Shown here one piece after another: positions 37,763 through 48,790 of a stretch of DNA of 64,000 nucleotides. Where the stretch lies: assembly GCA_902706205.1 (NCBI GenBank), contig CACSKA010000010.1:124001-188000 (forward strand), in the 5' to 3' direction. The position numbers and the translations under genes are program-made. Source of the DNA: Chryseobacterium sp. 18061. GTDB lineage: Bacteria; Pseudomonadota; Gammaproteobacteria; Enterobacterales; Enterobacteriaceae. The notes beneath the pieces were generated by a model. That model was not told where the DNA came from and did not search any database. It was given only the letters and a program-made list of their open reading frames with translations. The stretch's first letter is position 1. Each line of letters begins with the position of its first letter.

Positions 37763-39010
37763 ATGCTGATTCGCGTTATTTTCTCCTTTTTAGTCCTTCT
37801 TTCTGGCAGTGTCTCTGCCAGTTTGTTGAGCCAACATGGGCAGCCCGCCCGCTACATGCAAACCACTGAAGACGCCATAATCTGGGCGCAGGTGGGTAAT
37901 GACGTCGTCACCGTCGGAACCGTGGAAGAGGGGCAAATACTCGCTGTGGTACCGACTGCGGCCGATTACTACGAATTCAGCTTTGGCTTTGGTACCGGAT
38001 TTATCGATAAAGGGCATCTCGAGCCGGTGCAGGGTAAACAGCGGGTGGAAGACAGTCTCGGCGATTTGAACAAACCGCTCAGTAATCAGAATCTCGTTAC
38101 CTGGCGGGACACGAAGGTGTATAACGCGCCAAATCTGGGCAGTGCGCCGTTTGGCGTGCTGGCAGACAATATCCGCTACCCGATTATTGCCAAACTGAAA
38201 GACCGTCTGAATCAGACCTGGTTTCAAATCCGTATTGGTAACCGGCTGGCGTGGGTCAGTAGCCTGGATGCGCAGCAGGATAACGGTATTCCGATCGTGA
38301 CGTATCACCACATTTTGCGCGACGAAGAAAACACGCGTTTTCGCCATACCTCCACGACGACCTCGGTGCGTGCATTCAGCAACCAAATGACCTGGCTGCG
38401 CGATCAGGGCTACACCACGCTGACGATGTACCAGCTCGAAGGTTATGTCCGTAATAAGATGAATTTACCGGCTCGTTCGGTGGTCATTACCTTCGATGAT
38501 GGTCTGAAATCGGTCAATCGCTACGCCTGGCCGGTGCTAAAAGAGTACGGCTTCAAGGCCACAGCGTTCATCATCTCGTCGCGCATCAAACATCATCCGC
38601 AGAAGTGGGATCCTAAGTCGCTGCAATTTATGAGTATTTCAGAGCTGAGGCAGATTCAGGACGTGTTTGACATTCAGTCGCACACCCACTTTTTGCACCG
38701 CGTGGACGCGCACCGTCGGCCTATTTTGCTGAGCCGCAGCTATCACAATGTTTTGTTTGATTTCGAACGTTCACGCCGAGCGCTGGGCCAGTTCAACCCG
38801 CACGTGCTGTATCTGTCCTATCCGTTTGGTGGCTATAACACCACGGCGGTGCAGGCGGCGAACGATGCTGGTTTTCATATGGCGGTGACGACGGTGAAAG
38901 GGAAGGTGAAGCCGGGAGATAATCCGTTCTTACTGAAACGCCTGTACATCTTAAGAACAGATTCTTTAGAGACGATGTCGCGGCTGATCAGCAACCAGCC
39001 GCAAGGGTAG
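37763..39010 (+). CDS. yadE: Polysaccharide deacetylase family protein YadE
   Basis: The 415-aa protein (E. coli 409) has a signal peptide ([18 protein letters not shown]), an N-terminal region of about 170 residues with SH3-like segments, and a C-terminal NodB-type deacetylase domain. Deacetylase motifs are [11 protein letters not shown], where the Asp pair is catalytic/metal binding, and [10 protein letters not shown], which supplies the metal histidines. It should act in the periplasm on an N-acetylated glycan of unknown identity. It ends three bases from the convergent panD stop. Confidence 0.92.
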   Translation: MLIRVIFSFLVLLSGSVSASLLSQHGQPARYMQTTEDAIIWAQVGNDVVTVGTVEEGQILAVVPTAADYYEFSFGFGTGFIDKGHLEPVQGKQRVEDSLGDLNKPLSNQNLVTWRDTKVYNAPNLGSAPFGVLADNIRYPIIAKLKDRLNQTWFQIRIGNRLAWVSSLDAQQDNGIPIVTYHHILRDEENTRFRHTSTTTSVRAFSNQMTWLRDQGYTTLTMYQLEGYVRNKMNLPARSVVITFDDGLKSVNRYAWPVLKEYGFKATAFIISSRIKHHPQKWDPKSLQFMSISELRQIQDVFDIQSHTHFLHRVDAHRRPILLSRSYHNVLFDFERSRRALGQFNPHVLYLSYPFGGYNTTAVQAANDAGFHMAVTTVKGKVKPGDNPFLLKRLYILRTDSLETMSRLISNQPQG

Positions 39011-39013
39011 ATC

Positions 39014-39394
39014 TTACGCGACCTGAACCGGAATGGCTTTTGCCGTGCGCTTCATGTCGTTGTCGCCCTCAAAGTAGGCCACGTTTGGACGCCAGGTGCG
39101 TGCCTCGGCGTCAGACATGGTCACAAAGCTCGCGATAATCACGATGTCGCCCACGTCGGCATTGTGTGCCGCCGCGCCGTTCACGGAAATGATTTTCGAG
39201 CCGCGCTCTGCCGCGATGGCATAGGTTGAGAAACGTTTGCCGTTGTTCACATTCCAGATATCAATGGCTTCGTTTTCAAGGATCCCGGATGCGTCGAGGA
39301 AATCCTGGTCGATGGCGCAAGAGCCTTCATAATGCAGGTCCGCATGAGTGACTTTTACGCGGTGGAGCTTGCCCTGCAGCATAGTGCGAATCAT
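39014..39394 (-). CDS. panD: Aspartate 1-decarboxylase proenzyme
   Basis: PanD makes beta-alanine for pantothenate. The 126-aa proenzyme self-cleaves between Gly24 and Ser25 ([10 protein letters not shown]) to give the pyruvoyl group. It has the E. coli length. It lies downstream of panC on the same strand, but a 243-base gap with a hairpin separates them, so it probably has its own promoter. Confidence 0.97.
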   Translation of the reverse strand: MIRTMLQGKLHRVKVTHADLHYEGSCAIDQDFLDASGILENEAIDIWNVNNGKRFSTYAIAAERGSKIISVNGAAAHNADVGDIVIIASFVTMSDAEARTWRPNVAYFEGDNDMKRTAKAIPVQVA

Positions 39395-39418
39395 AACTTT
39401 ACCTTTGTTGCTGTGTTG

Positions 39419-39472
39419 CCCTCAACCCTGTTTCCCCATCTCTTTTAGAGGCGTGGGGGCAGGGAGTGAGGA
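39419..39472. repeat. Imperfect palindrome upstream of panD, possible relic of the CCCTCACCC family
   Basis: CCCTCAACCCTG..CCCC..CTCT pairs with AGAG..GGGG..CAGGGAGTGAGG around a TTT loop. It starts about 25 bases upstream of the panD start codon. The outer CCCTCA/TGAGG ends recall the four larger repeats, but similarity is partial. Confidence 0.4.
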
Positions 39473-39637
39473 TATATTCACCAAATTTATTGGCGCAGTA
39501 TTGCCCGTTTTTTAACCCCTGTCTATGTCCGTCATCTTTCACGCTGCAAATGCGTTGGCTGTCATCGCAAACCCGAATCATCCACGTAAGTAAACTCATC
39601 GGATTTGCTCACTTGCCACCTTTATGCAACGTGAAAT

Positions 39638-40501
39638 CTATTGGGCACTCTGGGTTAATTCCACCGTTTTGTTATCGATAAGACGCGCCTGGCCAAGCCA
39701 TGCCGCCATCAGGATAACCGCCCGCTGGCTGGTATCTGAGAGCGCTAAAAGCGTATCCGCATCGCGGATCTGAATGTCGTCGGCGCGGAAGCCTTTCTCG
39801 TTCAATTCTTGTTCTGCCAGCGCAATCATCTCTTCCAGACCACGATCGCCTTCACGCAGTTTGCCCGCCATGGCATTCATCACTTTGCTCAGACCTGGCG
39901 CGATTTTACGCTGATCGCTGGTGAGATAACCGTTGCGGGAACTCAGGGCCAGACCGTCTTTCGCGCGCACCGTTGGCACACCGATGATATCAATGTCATA
40001 GCCCATATCGGCCGCCATCTTGCGGATCAGCGCCAGCTGCTGGAAATCTTTCTCGCCAAAGCAGGCGACGTCCGGCTGAACCAAGTTGAACAGTTTACTG
40101 ACGATGGTGGAGACGCCACGGAAATGGCCCGGACGGCTCGCGCCTTCCAACATGGTAGAAATGCCCGGTACCTCGACAAACGTTTGAGTCTCCGTACCCT
40201 GCGGATAAATATCAGCCGGGGCAGGGCAGAATACGAAATCGACTTTACGTTTGTTCAGCTTCTCACTGTCTTCCTGCAAGGTGCGCGGATAGCGGGCCAG
40301 GTCGTCAGCTCTGTCGAATTGCATCGGGTTCACAAAGATACTGACCACCACCACATCGGCAGCGGCTTTCGCTTCATCAACCAACTTCATATGACCGTCG
40401 TGCAGGTTGCCCATGGTTGGCACCAGCGCGATGCGTTTGCCTTCCTGACGAAGACGACGGATATGCTGGCGCAGCAGCGGAAGGGTTTCGATAATCAACA
40501 C
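39638..40501 (-). CDS. panC: Pantothenate synthetase
   Basis: PanC condenses pantoate and beta-alanine with ATP to form pantothenate. The start is GTG at 40501 ([12 protein letters not shown]), six bases after AGGAG, giving 287 aa against 283 in E. coli. The upstream open frame lies in panB and is ignored. Key motifs are [14 protein letters not shown] (ATP binding), [17 protein letters not shown] and [10 protein letters not shown]. It follows panB by 10 bases in the panBC operon. Confidence 0.97.
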   Translation of the reverse strand: MLIIETLPLLRQHIRRLRQEGKRIALVPTMGNLHDGHMKLVDEAKAAADVVVVSIFVNPMQFDRADDLARYPRTLQEDSEKLNKRKVDFVFCPAPADIYPQGTETQTFVEVPGISTMLEGASRPGHFRGVSTIVSKLFNLVQPDVACFGEKDFQQLALIRKMAADMGYDIDIIGVPTVRAKDGLALSSRNGYLTSDQRKIAPGLSKVMNAMAGKLREGDRGLEEMIALAEQELNEKGFRADDIQIRDADTLLALSDTSQRAVILMAAWLGQARLIDNKTVELTQSAQ

Positions 40502-40511
40502 AACAAACTCC

Positions 40512-41303
40512 TTAATGGAAACTGTGTTCTTCGCCCGGATAGACTCCGGACTCGACTTCGGCAATATACTGCCGCACCGCGGCGCGCATGTCGCCGGCAT
40601 CGGTCAGAAAATTTTTCGCAAATTTAGGGATGTGGCCACCGGTAATGCCGAACGCATCGTGCATCACCAAAATTTGCCCATCAGTGACGTTCCCGGCACC
40701 GATACCGATAACCGGAATGGTCAGCGCGTCGGTAATGCGTTTCGCCAACGCGACCGGGACGCATTCCAGCACTAACAGCTGAATACCGGCGGCTTCCAGT
40801 GCCAGAGCATCGTCAAACAGGGTTTGTGCGGCATCGCCACGGCCCTGCACTTTATAGCCGCCGAAGACGTTAACCGACTGTGGGGTCAGGCCGAGATGAC
40901 CGCACACCGGCACGGCGCGTTCGGCCAGCATTTTTACGGTTGGAGCGAGCCAGGCGCCGCCTTCCAGCTTCACCATATTGGCACCGGCGCGCATGACCAC
41001 GGCAGAATTATCAAACGCCTGCTCCGGCGTGGCATAAGCCATAAACGGCAGGTCAGCCAGCAGCAGGCAGTTCGGCGCACCACGGCGCACGGCGCGCGTG
41101 TGGTAAGCGATATCGTCGACGGTGACAGGCAGCGTCGAGTCGTGGCCCTGAACGGTCATACCCAATGAATCACCGACCAGCATGACGTCGATTCCGGCAT
41201 CGGCGAACAGTTTCGCGAAGCTGAAATCATAGGCGGTGATGGTGGCGAAGCGTTTCTTTTCCTGTTTGCATTTCTGCAGCAGGGAGATGGTGGTGGGTTT
41301 CAT
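40512..41303 (-). CDS. panB: 3-methyl-2-oxobutanoate hydroxymethyltransferase
   Basis: PanB is the first enzyme of pantothenate synthesis, making ketopantoate from alpha-ketoisovalerate and methylene-tetrahydrofolate. The product is 263 aa (E. coli 264). Conserved motifs are [28 protein letters not shown] with the metal-binding Asp, and [15 protein letters not shown]. It is followed by panC after 10 bases. Confidence 0.98.
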   Translation of the reverse strand: MKPTTISLLQKCKQEKKRFATITAYDFSFAKLFADAGIDVMLVGDSLGMTVQGHDSTLPVTVDDIAYHTRAVRRGAPNCLLLADLPFMAYATPEQAFDNSAVVMRAGANMVKLEGGAWLAPTVKMLAERAVPVCGHLGLTPQSVNVFGGYKVQGRGDAAQTLFDDALALEAAGIQLLVLECVPVALAKRITDALTIPVIGIGAGNVTDGQILVMHDAFGITGGHIPKFAKNFLTDAGDMRAAVRQYIAEVESGVYPGEEHSFH

Positions 41304-41378
41304 AGCGTTTCCTGATAACGAAAGCCGAATCTAGCGGCATTGTATCAGTCAGATAGAGCGGGGCAATGGTTTTGCTGT

Positions 41379-41858
41379 TTACCAGTGAGCGGGTTTTGTA
41401 CAGTTAAGGCGTTGCAGCAATGTGGTCAGCGAGGTGCCGTCGGGGAAGGTCAGGTCTGGCGCGATTTCTGCCAGCGGCCACAGCATAAAGCCGCGGTTGT
41501 GCATGTCGTAATGCGGCACGGTCAGGCGCTCGCTGTTCAGCGTTAGCTCACCAAACAGCATAATGTCGAGGTCGAGCGTGCGCGGCCCCCAGCGTTCGGC
41601 TTTGCGGGTACGGCCCTGCTCGAGTTCGATGCGTTGGGTGTTATCCAGCAGCGCTTCTGGTTCGAGGTCGGTATCCAGCGCCACGGCGGCGTTGAGATAG
41701 TCAGGTTGATCCTGCGGACCCAATGGCGGCGTGCGATAAAACGACGAAACCGCCACGACGGCGGTTTGCGGGATTTCGCCCAGGGCAGCAATCGCCGCGT
41801 TCACCTGATCGAGCGGTGAAGCCAGATTGCTGCCGACGGCGATGTAAACGCGTGTCAC
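41379..41858 (-). CDS. folK: Hydroxymethyldihydropterin pyrophosphokinase
   Basis: FolK pyrophosphorylates 6-hydroxymethyl-7,8-dihydropterin in folate synthesis. The product is 159 aa, as in E. coli. The signature [13 protein letters not shown], including the two magnesium-binding Asp residues, is present, along with [15 protein letters not shown] and [13 protein letters not shown]. It overlaps the end of pcnB by four bases and is translated from the same mRNA. Confidence 0.97.
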   Translation of the reverse strand: MTRVYIAVGSNLASPLDQVNAAIAALGEIPQTAVVAVSSFYRTPPLGPQDQPDYLNAAVALDTDLEPEALLDNTQRIELEQGRTRKAERWGPRTLDLDIMLFGELTLNSERLTVPHYDMHNRGFMLWPLAEIAPDLTFPDGTSLTTLLQRLNCTKPAHW

Positions 41859-43252
41859 GCGGTGCCGCCCTGACGAGGCGCACGCTTGCGTGGACGACGA
41901 TGGCGACGACGCGCAGCCGGTTCTTCATCCAGACCGTTGAGCATGTCTTTCTGAGCCGGTGGTGCTGCCACCTGGAATTCGCCCCACCACTGCGTCAAAC
42001 GCTGCAGTTCATGGTTGTTTTCCGCTTCGGCACGCAGCGCCAGCAGATCGTAGGCGGCGCGGAATTTAGGATGCTCCATCAGCTTCCATGCGCGTTTACC
42101 CTGACGACGGGACATGCGCAGTTGCAGCTGCCAGATATCGCGCACCAGTGCGGTAATACGTTTCGGAATAGCCAGCGAACGGCAAGCCTCGTCCAGCACG
42201 TCATTCATTGCCATGGCGAATGCGTCGAAATAGGCCAGACCACTTTCCTGGGTGATGCGCTGTGCGGTTTCGAGCAGCGGATACCAGAACATTGCGGCAA
42301 ACAGGAACGCCGGATTCACGCGCATGTCGTTGTGAATTCGGGTGTCGGTGTTTTTAAACACCTGGCTGACGATGCGCTCCATCGGGCTATCACCGTTTTC
42401 GGTGAAGTAGCGGGTGATGGTCGGGAACAGCGGCTGGAACAGGCTGTATTCGCGCAGCAGTTTATAGGTTTCGTAACCGTAACCTGCCTGCAGCAGCTTC
42501 AGGGATTCTTCAAAAAGGCGCGCTGGCGGCACGTCGTTGATAAGCGTTGCCAGGCGTGGGATAGGCTCAGCCGTTTCTGTACTGATTCGCATATTCAGCT
42601 TGGCAGCAAAGCGCACCGCGCGCAGCATCCGCACCGGATCTTCACGGTAGCGGGTTTCTGGGTTGCCGATCAGGCGAATGACGCCGTCCTGCAAATCGCG
42701 CATCCCGCCAACGTAATCGCGAACCGTAAAGTCTGCCACGCTGTAGTAAAGGCTATTGATGGTGAAGTCACGACGCTGGGCATCTTCTTCGATGGAACCG
42801 AAGATGTTATCACGCAGCAGCATACCGTTCTGGCCGCGCTGTGAGGTGGCGCGATCGTCCGGCGTCCCTTCGTGATGGCCACGGAAGGTCGCCACTTCAA
42901 TAATTTCTGGGCCAAACATCACGTGGGCCAGACGGAAACGGCGACCAATCAAACGACAGTTGCGGAACAGTTTGCGAACTTGTTCCGGCGTCGCGCTGGT
43001 GGTCACATCGAAATCTTTGGGTTTTTTGTCCAGCAGCAAATCGCGCACGCCGCCGCCCACGAGATAAGCCTCGTAGCCCGCTTTGTTCAGACGGTAGAGC
43101 ACCTTGAGGGCATTTTCACTGATATCTTTGCGGGAAATAGCGTGCTGCTCACGCGGAATAACCGTCATTTCTGGTTTTATCTCGACGGTTTCAGCCCCGG
43201 TTTCTTCACGGGTAAGCACCTTACGGCAAAAATTAGCGACTCGGGTAAAAAT
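41855..43252 (-). CDS. pcnB: Poly(A) polymerase I (AUU start)
   Basis: PcnB adds 3' poly(A) tails that promote RNA decay and controls ColE1-type plasmid copy number. I place the start at ATT (43252), not the GTG at 43219. The 11 extra codons encode [M][10 protein letters not shown], which matches the E. coli N-terminus that starts at AUU. An AGGTG lies four bases upstream, and the total becomes 465 aa, exactly the E. coli length. The nucleotidyltransferase motif is [20 protein letters not shown], and the C-terminus is highly basic ([14 protein letters not shown]). Confidence 0.95.
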   Translation of the reverse strand: MFTRVANFCRKVLTREETGAETVEIKPEMTVIPREQHAISRKDISENALKVLYRLNKAGYEAYLVGGGVRDLLLDKKPKDFDVTTSATPEQVRKLFRNCRLIGRRFRLAHVMFGPEIIEVATFRGHHEGTPDDRATSQRGQNGMLLRDNIFGSIEEDAQRRDFTINSLYYSVADFTVRDYVGGMRDLQDGVIRLIGNPETRYREDPVRMLRAVRFAAKLNMRISTETAEPIPRLATLINDVPPARLFEESLKLLQAGYGYETYKLLREYSLFQPLFPTITRYFTENGDSPMERIVSQVFKNTDTRIHNDMRVNPAFLFAAMFWYPLLETAQRITQESGLAYFDAFAMAMNDVLDEACRSLAIPKRITALVRDIWQLQLRMSRRQGKRAWKLMEHPKFRAAYDLLALRAEAENNHELQRLTQWWGEFQVAAPPAQKDMLNGLDEEPAARRRHRRPRKRAPRQGGTA

Positions 43253-43346
43253 GTTGCACCTCGGTTTTCAAGTCAGTCGGAAGTCATGAGGACAAAAAAA
43301 TAGCGGCTAATCATAGCTCAGCGAGAGGCATTTGAGAATGCTCCAT

Positions 43347-44201
43347 TTATGCAACTGATGAAAGGTTCCAGTTTTGCACCGCGTTTTTCAGCAGATCCTC
43401 GAGCGTCATGTCCTGCCACTCTTTAACAATAGCCTGATTAAGAAACTGTAAGGCCCGGATTAATTCCGGGCGTGGGTCGCCGGTTGATAACGCAGGCGCA
43501 TGATTTTGTTTCGACAATTTATTGCCGTCGCTATTTAACGCCAACGGCAGATGAACATAGCCTGGAACAGGCCAGCCAAAATGGCGGTACAGTGAAATTT
43601 GTCGCACCGTCGGTTCAATTAAATCTGCGCCGCGCACGATTTCCGTCACGCCCTGAAAATGATCGTCGACCACCACGGCAAGATTGTAGGCAAATAAACC
43701 ATCACGGCGGTGAATAATAAAATCTTCCCGCGCCAGCGGCTCGTTGGTGACAATCGTGCCGCGCAGTCTATCGTCAAATTGCAATACCGGTTGAGTCTGG
43801 TGTAAGCGCAGTGCCGCATTCTGCGGGCCAAGATGCAGCGTCCGGCAGTGGCCGTCGTAAATGCCGCCGACGCTCTGAATTCGCGCGCGGGTACAGGTGC
43901 AGTAATAGCTCAGCCCCTGTTCGCGCAACCAGGCGAGTCGTTCACGGTAGGCGTCATGGCGTTGAGATTGCCACACAACCTCGCCATCCCAGAGCAGGCC
44001 ATAATGTTCCAGCTGATGCAGAATGATATTTGCAGCACCGGGAACCTCACGGGGAGGATCAATATCTTCAATACGAACTAACCACTTTCCCTGACGGGCG
44101 CGGGCCTGTAAATAGCTGCCAAGCGCGGCAATCAATGAACCAAAATGAAGTTCGCCAGAGGGGGAAGGGGCAAAACGCCCTGTATAATCTGAATTTGCCA
44201 T
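43347..44201 (-). CDS. gluQ: Glutamyl-Q tRNA(Asp) synthetase
   Basis: GluQ attaches glutamate to the queuosine of tRNA-Asp, using an aminoacyl-tRNA-synthetase-like catalytic domain without an anticodon-binding domain. The ATG at 44201 ([18 protein letters not shown]) gives 284 aa. The HIGH-like motif is [12 protein letters not shown], and the KMSKS-like motif is KLSKQNH. Zinc ligands lie in [10 protein letters not shown] and DGHCR. The dksA terminator lies 18 bases upstream of its start, so expression depends on read-through, as reported for the dksA-gluQ pair in Shigella. Confidence 0.96.
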   Translation of the reverse strand: MANSDYTGRFAPSPSGELHFGSLIAALGSYLQARARQGKWLVRIEDIDPPREVPGAANIILHQLEHYGLLWDGEVVWQSQRHDAYRERLAWLREQGLSYYCTCTRARIQSVGGIYDGHCRTLHLGPQNAALRLHQTQPVLQFDDRLRGTIVTNEPLAREDFIIHRRDGLFAYNLAVVVDDHFQGVTEIVRGADLIEPTVRQISLYRHFGWPVPGYVHLPLALNSDGNKLSKQNHAPALSTGDPRPELIRALQFLNQAIVKEWQDMTLEDLLKNAVQNWNLSSVA

Positions 44202-44206
44202 ATGCC

Positions 44207-44239
44207 AAAAAAGAACAAGGCGGGAGAAAGCTCCCGCCA
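44207..44239 (-). terminator. Terminator between dksA and gluQ
   Basis: GGCGGGAG and CTCCCGCC (44220-44239) form an 8-bp stem, followed on the minus strand by TTGTTCTTTTTT that runs into the gluQ leader. Confidence 0.8.
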
Positions 44240-44265
44240 TGGTGATGTTATGCGAAACGAATGGC

Positions 44266-44721
44266 TTAGCCAGCCATCTGCTTTTCGCGGATTTCCGCCA
44301 GCGTTTTGCAGTCGATGCACAGATCGGCAGTCGGACGCGCTTCCAGACGACGGATACCGATTTCAACTCCGCAGGATTCGCAGTAACCGAAATCTTCGTC
44401 TTCAACCTTCTTGAGCGTTTTTTCGATCTTTTTGATCAGTTTGCGCTCACGGTCGCGGTTACGCAGTTCGAGGCTGAATTCTTCTTCCTGTGCGGCACGG
44501 TCTACCGGATCCGGGAAGTTAGCTGCTTCGTCTTGCATATGAGTAACGGTACGATCAACTTCATCCCTAAGTTGGTTACGCCACGCTTCAAGGATACGCC
44601 TGAAGTGAGACAGCTGGGCTTCGTTCATATACTCTTCACCCGGCTTCTCTTGGTATGGCTCCACCCCAGCGATGGCGAGAATACTCAGGGACGATGTTTT
44701 ACGGATTTGCCCTTCTTGCAT
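44266..44721 (-). CDS. dksA: RNA polymerase-binding transcription factor DksA
   Basis: DksA works with ppGpp in the stringent response by entering the RNA polymerase secondary channel. The ATG at 44721 gives 151 aa, as in E. coli. The coiled-coil tip has [10 protein letters not shown] with the two key Asp residues, and the zinc finger is YCESCG with LCIDCK. It precedes gluQ with a terminator between them. Confidence 0.98.
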   Translation of the reverse strand: MQEGQIRKTSSLSILAIAGVEPYQEKPGEEYMNEAQLSHFRRILEAWRNQLRDEVDRTVTHMQDEAANFPDPVDRAAQEEEFSLELRNRDRERKLIKKIEKTLKKVEDEDFGYCESCGVEIGIRRLEARPTADLCIDCKTLAEIREKQMAG

Positions 44722-44876
44722 GTTGCTTCTCCTTAACACGCACTATCGATCCCCATGTGGGGGAAAAATCAGGCCGCTATAAATAGCAGAAGCTTTTCAG
44801 GATAGCAATTGTCTAAACGTTACACTTGACAACCCTGTGAGGAAAAGCGTATTTGCGCACGCGACCAGCACATTTA

Positions 44877-45602
44877 TTATTCAACCGTTTTCACTGGTGT
44901 TAGCACCACGGGTAACGGCTCTATCAGAGTCATATTATCGGCAGAAAGTTCCGCTTTATAAGCCAGAATTTCGACCCCCTTGTTTTGTGCCTCATTCAAC
45001 AACTGCGCGTACGTCGGATCGATATGGCGCGCGGGTGAAAATTGGGTAATGGCAGAGTGAAGTACCGCAAAGAACACCACGGCACGGTCACCTGAGGCCG
45101 CCACGCCCATCAGCTCTCGCAAATGCTTCTGACCACGTTCTGTCACCGCATCGGGGAAATAACCACACTCTTGTTCCGCTAACGTAACCGATTTCACTTC
45201 AATATAGCAGTCAGGACGCTCTTCCGCCTCTAACTTGAAATCAATCCGGCTGCGCTCTGAACCGTATTTCACTTCGCTTTTCAACACGCTATAACCCTTC
45301 AGCTCGGGAATAGCTTCTGCCTGAATAGCTTCTTTTACCAGCTGATTGGCCCGTAATGTGTTGACACAAATAAATGCGCCCGTCTGCGTCTCGGTGATTT
45401 CCCAGGTGTGTGGGTATTTGCGCGTTTTACTGTCCGAAGTCGAGTACCAGACGGTATCGCCCGGGGTAGCGCAGCCGGTCATTGCACCGGTGTTTGGACA
45501 ATGCAGGGTCAATTCTTCACCTTCGGGGGTGATAACGTCGGCCAGAAAACGTTTATAGCGCTGAATAAGGCGGGCGTGTTTTAACGGCGGCAGAAACTGC
45601 AT
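44877..45602 (-). CDS. sfsA: Sugar fermentation stimulation protein SfsA
   Basis: SfsA was described in E. coli as stimulating maltose metabolism when overproduced; its molecular role is unclear. The product is 241 aa (E. coli 234), slightly longer at the C-terminus. The DNA-binding-like N-terminal domain includes [19 protein letters not shown], and a nuclease-like core is seen around [23 protein letters not shown], where D, E and K form a PD-(D/E)xK pattern. It follows thpR by 12 bases. Confidence 0.95.
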   Translation of the reverse strand: MQFLPPLKHARLIQRYKRFLADVITPEGEELTLHCPNTGAMTGCATPGDTVWYSTSDSKTRKYPHTWEITETQTGAFICVNTLRANQLVKEAIQAEAIPELKGYSVLKSEVKYGSERSRIDFKLEAEERPDCYIEVKSVTLAEQECGYFPDAVTERGQKHLRELMGVAASGDRAVVFFAVLHSAITQFSPARHIDPTYAQLLNEAQNKGVEILAYKAELSADNMTLIEPLPVVLTPVKTVE

Positions 45603-45614
45603 GACGATTCCTTG

Positions 45615-46145
45615 TTATTCGGTAAGTGTCCAGCGCGTAAGCCGGGTATAACGGGTGCGTCCGCGGGAGTATTCAGAGGCGTACAGCGCAAATTCAGAGA
45701 TGGGCACCTGCCAGCTAAAACCCGGCGCGGGAATGGGCACGGCGTTCGCCGTATTGCGCAGCAGCGTAATGTGCGGGTGGAACGGCTGCGGGCTTTGATA
45801 ACAGCCGCTGCGGGCCGCCTGAGCGCGCAGCATATTCGCCAGCTGTAATAACCCGCGTGGCGGCTGGCGCGTGCCGAGCCACACCACCTGTGAACGTAAC
45901 CACTGTCCGGCGTCATTGAGATCTAATGTGAAACCCGGCTGGCGGATGCGCCCGGCCAACGTCTCTAACGCCCGCTGTTTGTCTGCACTCACTTCGCCCA
46001 GGAACGCCAGCGTCAGATGTAAATTCGCGGCAGCCACCGGACGCCCGCTGTCGGCGGGGAAGTTCGCGGCACGCCAGTGAATAATCTGCTGCTGTACGTC
46101 ATCAGGAAGCTCAAGAGCGAAAAACAGTCTTTTGGGTTCGGGCAT
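45615..46145 (-). CDS. thpR: RNA 2',3'-cyclic phosphodiesterase (LigT-like)
   Basis: ThpR is a two-histidine phosphoesterase that opens RNA 2',3'-cyclic phosphates. The ATG at 46145 gives 176 aa, as in E. coli. The two HxTx motifs are HLTL in NLHLTLAFLGE and HITL in FHPHITLLRN. It is divergent from hrpB with only 73 bases between, and in an operon with sfsA. Confidence 0.94.
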   Translation of the reverse strand: MPEPKRLFFALELPDDVQQQIIHWRAANFPADSGRPVAAANLHLTLAFLGEVSADKQRALETLAGRIRQPGFTLDLNDAGQWLRSQVVWLGTRQPPRGLLQLANMLRAQAARSGCYQSPQPFHPHITLLRNTANAVPIPAPGFSWQVPISEFALYASEYSRGRTRYTRLTRWTLTE

Positions 46146-46218
46146 GCCAGGGTCTCGGTAATGATTTAGCGCAATGCTACAATGCCGGGCCATTTAAAGT
46201 CACCCACTGGAGCCCTTT

Positions 46219-48648
46219 GTGTCGTCATTGCCGGTCGCCTCTGTCCTTCCTGAACTTCTCCAGGCGCTCAATACTGCGCCCCAGGTGCTGCTGAACGCGC
46301 CCACCGGCGCCGGTAAATCGACCTGGCTGCCGCTGCAAATCCTGCAATCCGGCGGCATTCAGGGCAAAATTATCCTGCTGGAACCGCGCCGACTGGCGGC
46401 GCGAAACGTTGCTCAGCGGCTGGCGGAACTGCTGAATGAGAAGCCGGGCGACACCGTGGGCTATCGAATGCGCGCCGAAACCTGCGTCGGTAAAAACACT
46501 CGCCTCGAAGTGGTGACGGAAGGCATTCTTACTCGCATGATCCAGCGCGACCCAGAACTGAGCGGCGTTGGGTTGGTTATCCTCGATGAATTCCATGAAC
46601 GCAGCCTACAGGCCGATTTAGCTCTGGCACTGTTGCTCGATGTGCAGCAAGGGCTGCGAGACGATTTAAAACTGCTGATCATGTCCGCGACGCTGGATAA
46701 CGTCCGATTGCAGATGCTTTTGCCCGACGCGCCGGTGATTTCGTCCGAGGGCCGTGCGTTCCCGGTGGAAAGGCGCTATCAGGCGCTCGCCACTCATCAG
46801 CGTTTTGATGAAGCCGTGGCGGCGGCTACGGCGGAACTGCTGCGCAATGAGGCGGGCTCGCTGCTGCTGTTTTTACCGGGAGTGGGTGAAATCCAGCGTG
46901 TACAGGACCAGCTCGCTGGGCGGGTAGGTACTGATGTGGTGCTGTGCCCGTTGTACGGGGCGCTGTCGTTAAGCGAACAGCGCAAGGCTATCCTGCCCGC
47001 AGAAAAAGGGCTGCGCAAAGTGGTGCTGGCGACCAACATCGCAGAAACCAGTCTGACTATTGAAGGCATTCGTCTGGTCGTCGATTGCGCCCAGGAGCGT
47101 GTGGCGCGTTTCGACCCACGCTCCGGATTGACGCGTTTACTTACCCAGCGCGTCAGCCAGGCGTCAATGACTCAGCGTGCTGGTCGTGCCGGGCGACTTG
47201 AGCCGGGGATTTGTCTGCATCTATTAGGCAAAGAGCAGGCAGAACGCGCGGCGGCGCAGGGCGAGCCGGAAATCTTGCAGAGTGATTTATGCGGGCTGGT
47301 GCTCGAACTGTTGCAGTGGGGCTGTCAGGATCCGGCGCAGTTGAACTGGTTGGATCAACCGCCAGCCACAAATCTGACGGCTGCGCGAACGTTGTTGTCC
47401 CAGCTTGGCGCGTTCAACGGTAAACAACTGACGGCGCAGGGGCAGAAAATGGCGACCCTCGGTAATGACCCGCGTCTGGCGGCGATGCTGGTGGCGGCAG
47501 ATTCGCCGGACGAAGTGGCGACTGCTGCAAAATTGGCTGCCATTCTGGAAGAGCCGCCGCGTGGCGGAAATGCTGACCTCGGAATGGCGTTTTCGCGTCA
47601 TCAGCCGAACTGGCAGCAGCGCGCCAAAGCGCTGAGCCAGCGCATTAATAACCCATCCGGCCAGCCCGATGCCGGACGAATAACGGCACTGCTGGCGAAA
47701 GGGTTTGCCGATCGCATAGCGCGACGACGCGGCCAGGAAGGGCGCTACCAGCTCGCGAACGGCATGGGCGCGATGCTTGATGCCGACGATGCGCTGGGTC
47801 GCCATGAATGGCTGATTGCGCCGCTTCTATTGCAGGGCAGCCAGTCCCCGGATGCGCGAATTTTACAGGCACAGGCGCTCGACATCGACACGCTGGTGGC
47901 CGAATGCCCTGAACTGCTTTCGCAGTCTGACACCATCGAATGGGATGAAAACCAGGGCACGCTGAAAGCCTGGCGTCGCAGCCGTATCGGGCAGCTGACA
48001 ATAAAGGTGCAACCGTTGGCGAAACCTTCCGAAGACGAACTGCATCAGGCAATGCTCAACGGCCTGCGTGATAAAGGCCTGAGTATTCTTAACTGGACGC
48101 CGGAAGCGGAGCAGCTACGCTTGCGTATTCAGAGCGCCGCCCGTTGGTTGTCCGAAGACGAATGGCCCGCGGTGGATGATGCAGCATTGTTGACTGGGCT
48201 TGAGTCCTGGCTGCTGCCGCACATGACCGGCGTACATTCGCTGAAAGCCCTGAAGGCGCTGAATATCACCCAGGCATTACAGGGTTTACTACCCTGGTCA
48301 TTACGACAACGTCTGGATAGTGAGCTACCCACGCATTACACTGTGCCGACTGGAAGCCGGATTGCCCTGCGTTATGATGCGGATAACCCACCCGTTTTGT
48401 CGGTGCGAATGCAGGAAATGTTTGGTGAGGCGAGTACGCCGACTATCGCGCAAGGCCGCGTGGCGCTGGTGTTGGAGCTACTGTCTCCGGCACAGCGACC
48501 GTTACAAATCACGCGTGATCTTAGTGCGTTTTGGGCGGGCGCCTACCGCGAAGTGCAGAAAGAGATGAAAGGGCGTTACCCGAAACACGTCTGGCCGGAT
48601 GACCCGGCGAGCACGGCACCAACGCGACGCACGAAAAAGTATTCGTAG
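46219..48648 (+). CDS. hrpB: ATP-dependent RNA helicase HrpB (DEAH family)
   Basis: HrpB is a DEAH-type helicase of unknown cellular role. The start is GTG, giving 809 aa as in E. coli. Motif I is APTGAGKSTW, motif II is LDEFHERS, motif III is SATLD and motif VI is QRAGRAGR. A C-terminal HrpB-specific domain follows, ending RRTKKYS. A CCCTCACCC-type repeat follows the stop. Confidence 0.97.
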   Translation: MSSLPVASVLPELLQALNTAPQVLLNAPTGAGKSTWLPLQILQSGGIQGKIILLEPRRLAARNVAQRLAELLNEKPGDTVGYRMRAETCVGKNTRLEVVTEGILTRMIQRDPELSGVGLVILDEFHERSLQADLALALLLDVQQGLRDDLKLLIMSATLDNVRLQMLLPDAPVISSEGRAFPVERRYQALATHQRFDEAVAAATAELLRNEAGSLLLFLPGVGEIQRVQDQLAGRVGTDVVLCPLYGALSLSEQRKAILPAEKGLRKVVLATNIAETSLTIEGIRLVVDCAQERVARFDPRSGLTRLLTQRVSQASMTQRAGRAGRLEPGICLHLLGKEQAERAAAQGEPEILQSDLCGLVLELLQWGCQDPAQLNWLDQPPATNLTAARTLLSQLGAFNGKQLTAQGQKMATLGNDPRLAAMLVAADSPDEVATAAKLAAILEEPPRGGNADLGMAFSRHQPNWQQRAKALSQRINNPSGQPDAGRITALLAKGFADRIARRRGQEGRYQLANGMGAMLDADDALGRHEWLIAPLLLQGSQSPDARILQAQALDIDTLVAECPELLSQSDTIEWDENQGTLKAWRRSRIGQLTIKVQPLAKPSEDELHQAMLNGLRDKGLSILNWTPEAEQLRLRIQSAARWLSEDEWPAVDDAALLTGLESWLLPHMTGVHSLKALKALNITQALQGLLPWSLRQRLDSELPTHYTVPTGSRIALRYDADNPPVLSVRMQEMFGEASTPTIAQGRVALVLELLSPAQRPLQITRDLSAFWAGAYREVQKEMKGRYPKHVWPDDPASTAPTRRTKKYS

Positions 48649-48671
48649 TTTTGGGGAACGGTGCGGGCTGA

Positions 48672-48764
48672 TGCCCTCACCCCGACCCTCTCTCACAGGG
48701 AGAGGGAGTAAACCGCACCGGCCAGTTCCCTCGCCTCTTTCGGGAGAGGGTTAGGGTGAGGGGC
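48672..48764. repeat. CCCTCACCC-type imperfect palindrome, copy 3
   Basis: Starts CCCTCACCCCGACCCTCTC and ends GGGAGAGGGTTAGGGTGAGG; the arms pair into a long hairpin with an inner GGGAGAGGG. It lies between hrpB and mrcB. Confidence 0.8.
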
Positions 48765-48790
48765 AAACACGTTTATTTTGAGAGATTTCT

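Noticed and set aside
39399-39599. Small minus-strand frame (66 codons) between panC and panD as a yadD-like gene
   Set aside because: It contains the imperfect palindrome and shows no resemblance to YadD or another family that I can recognise. Treated as intergenic.
41723-42844. 373-codon plus-strand frame antisense to pcnB
   Set aside because: pcnB on the minus strand is conserved end to end, and the antisense frame has a composition typical of a shadow (rich in His, Gln and Arg) with no domain features.
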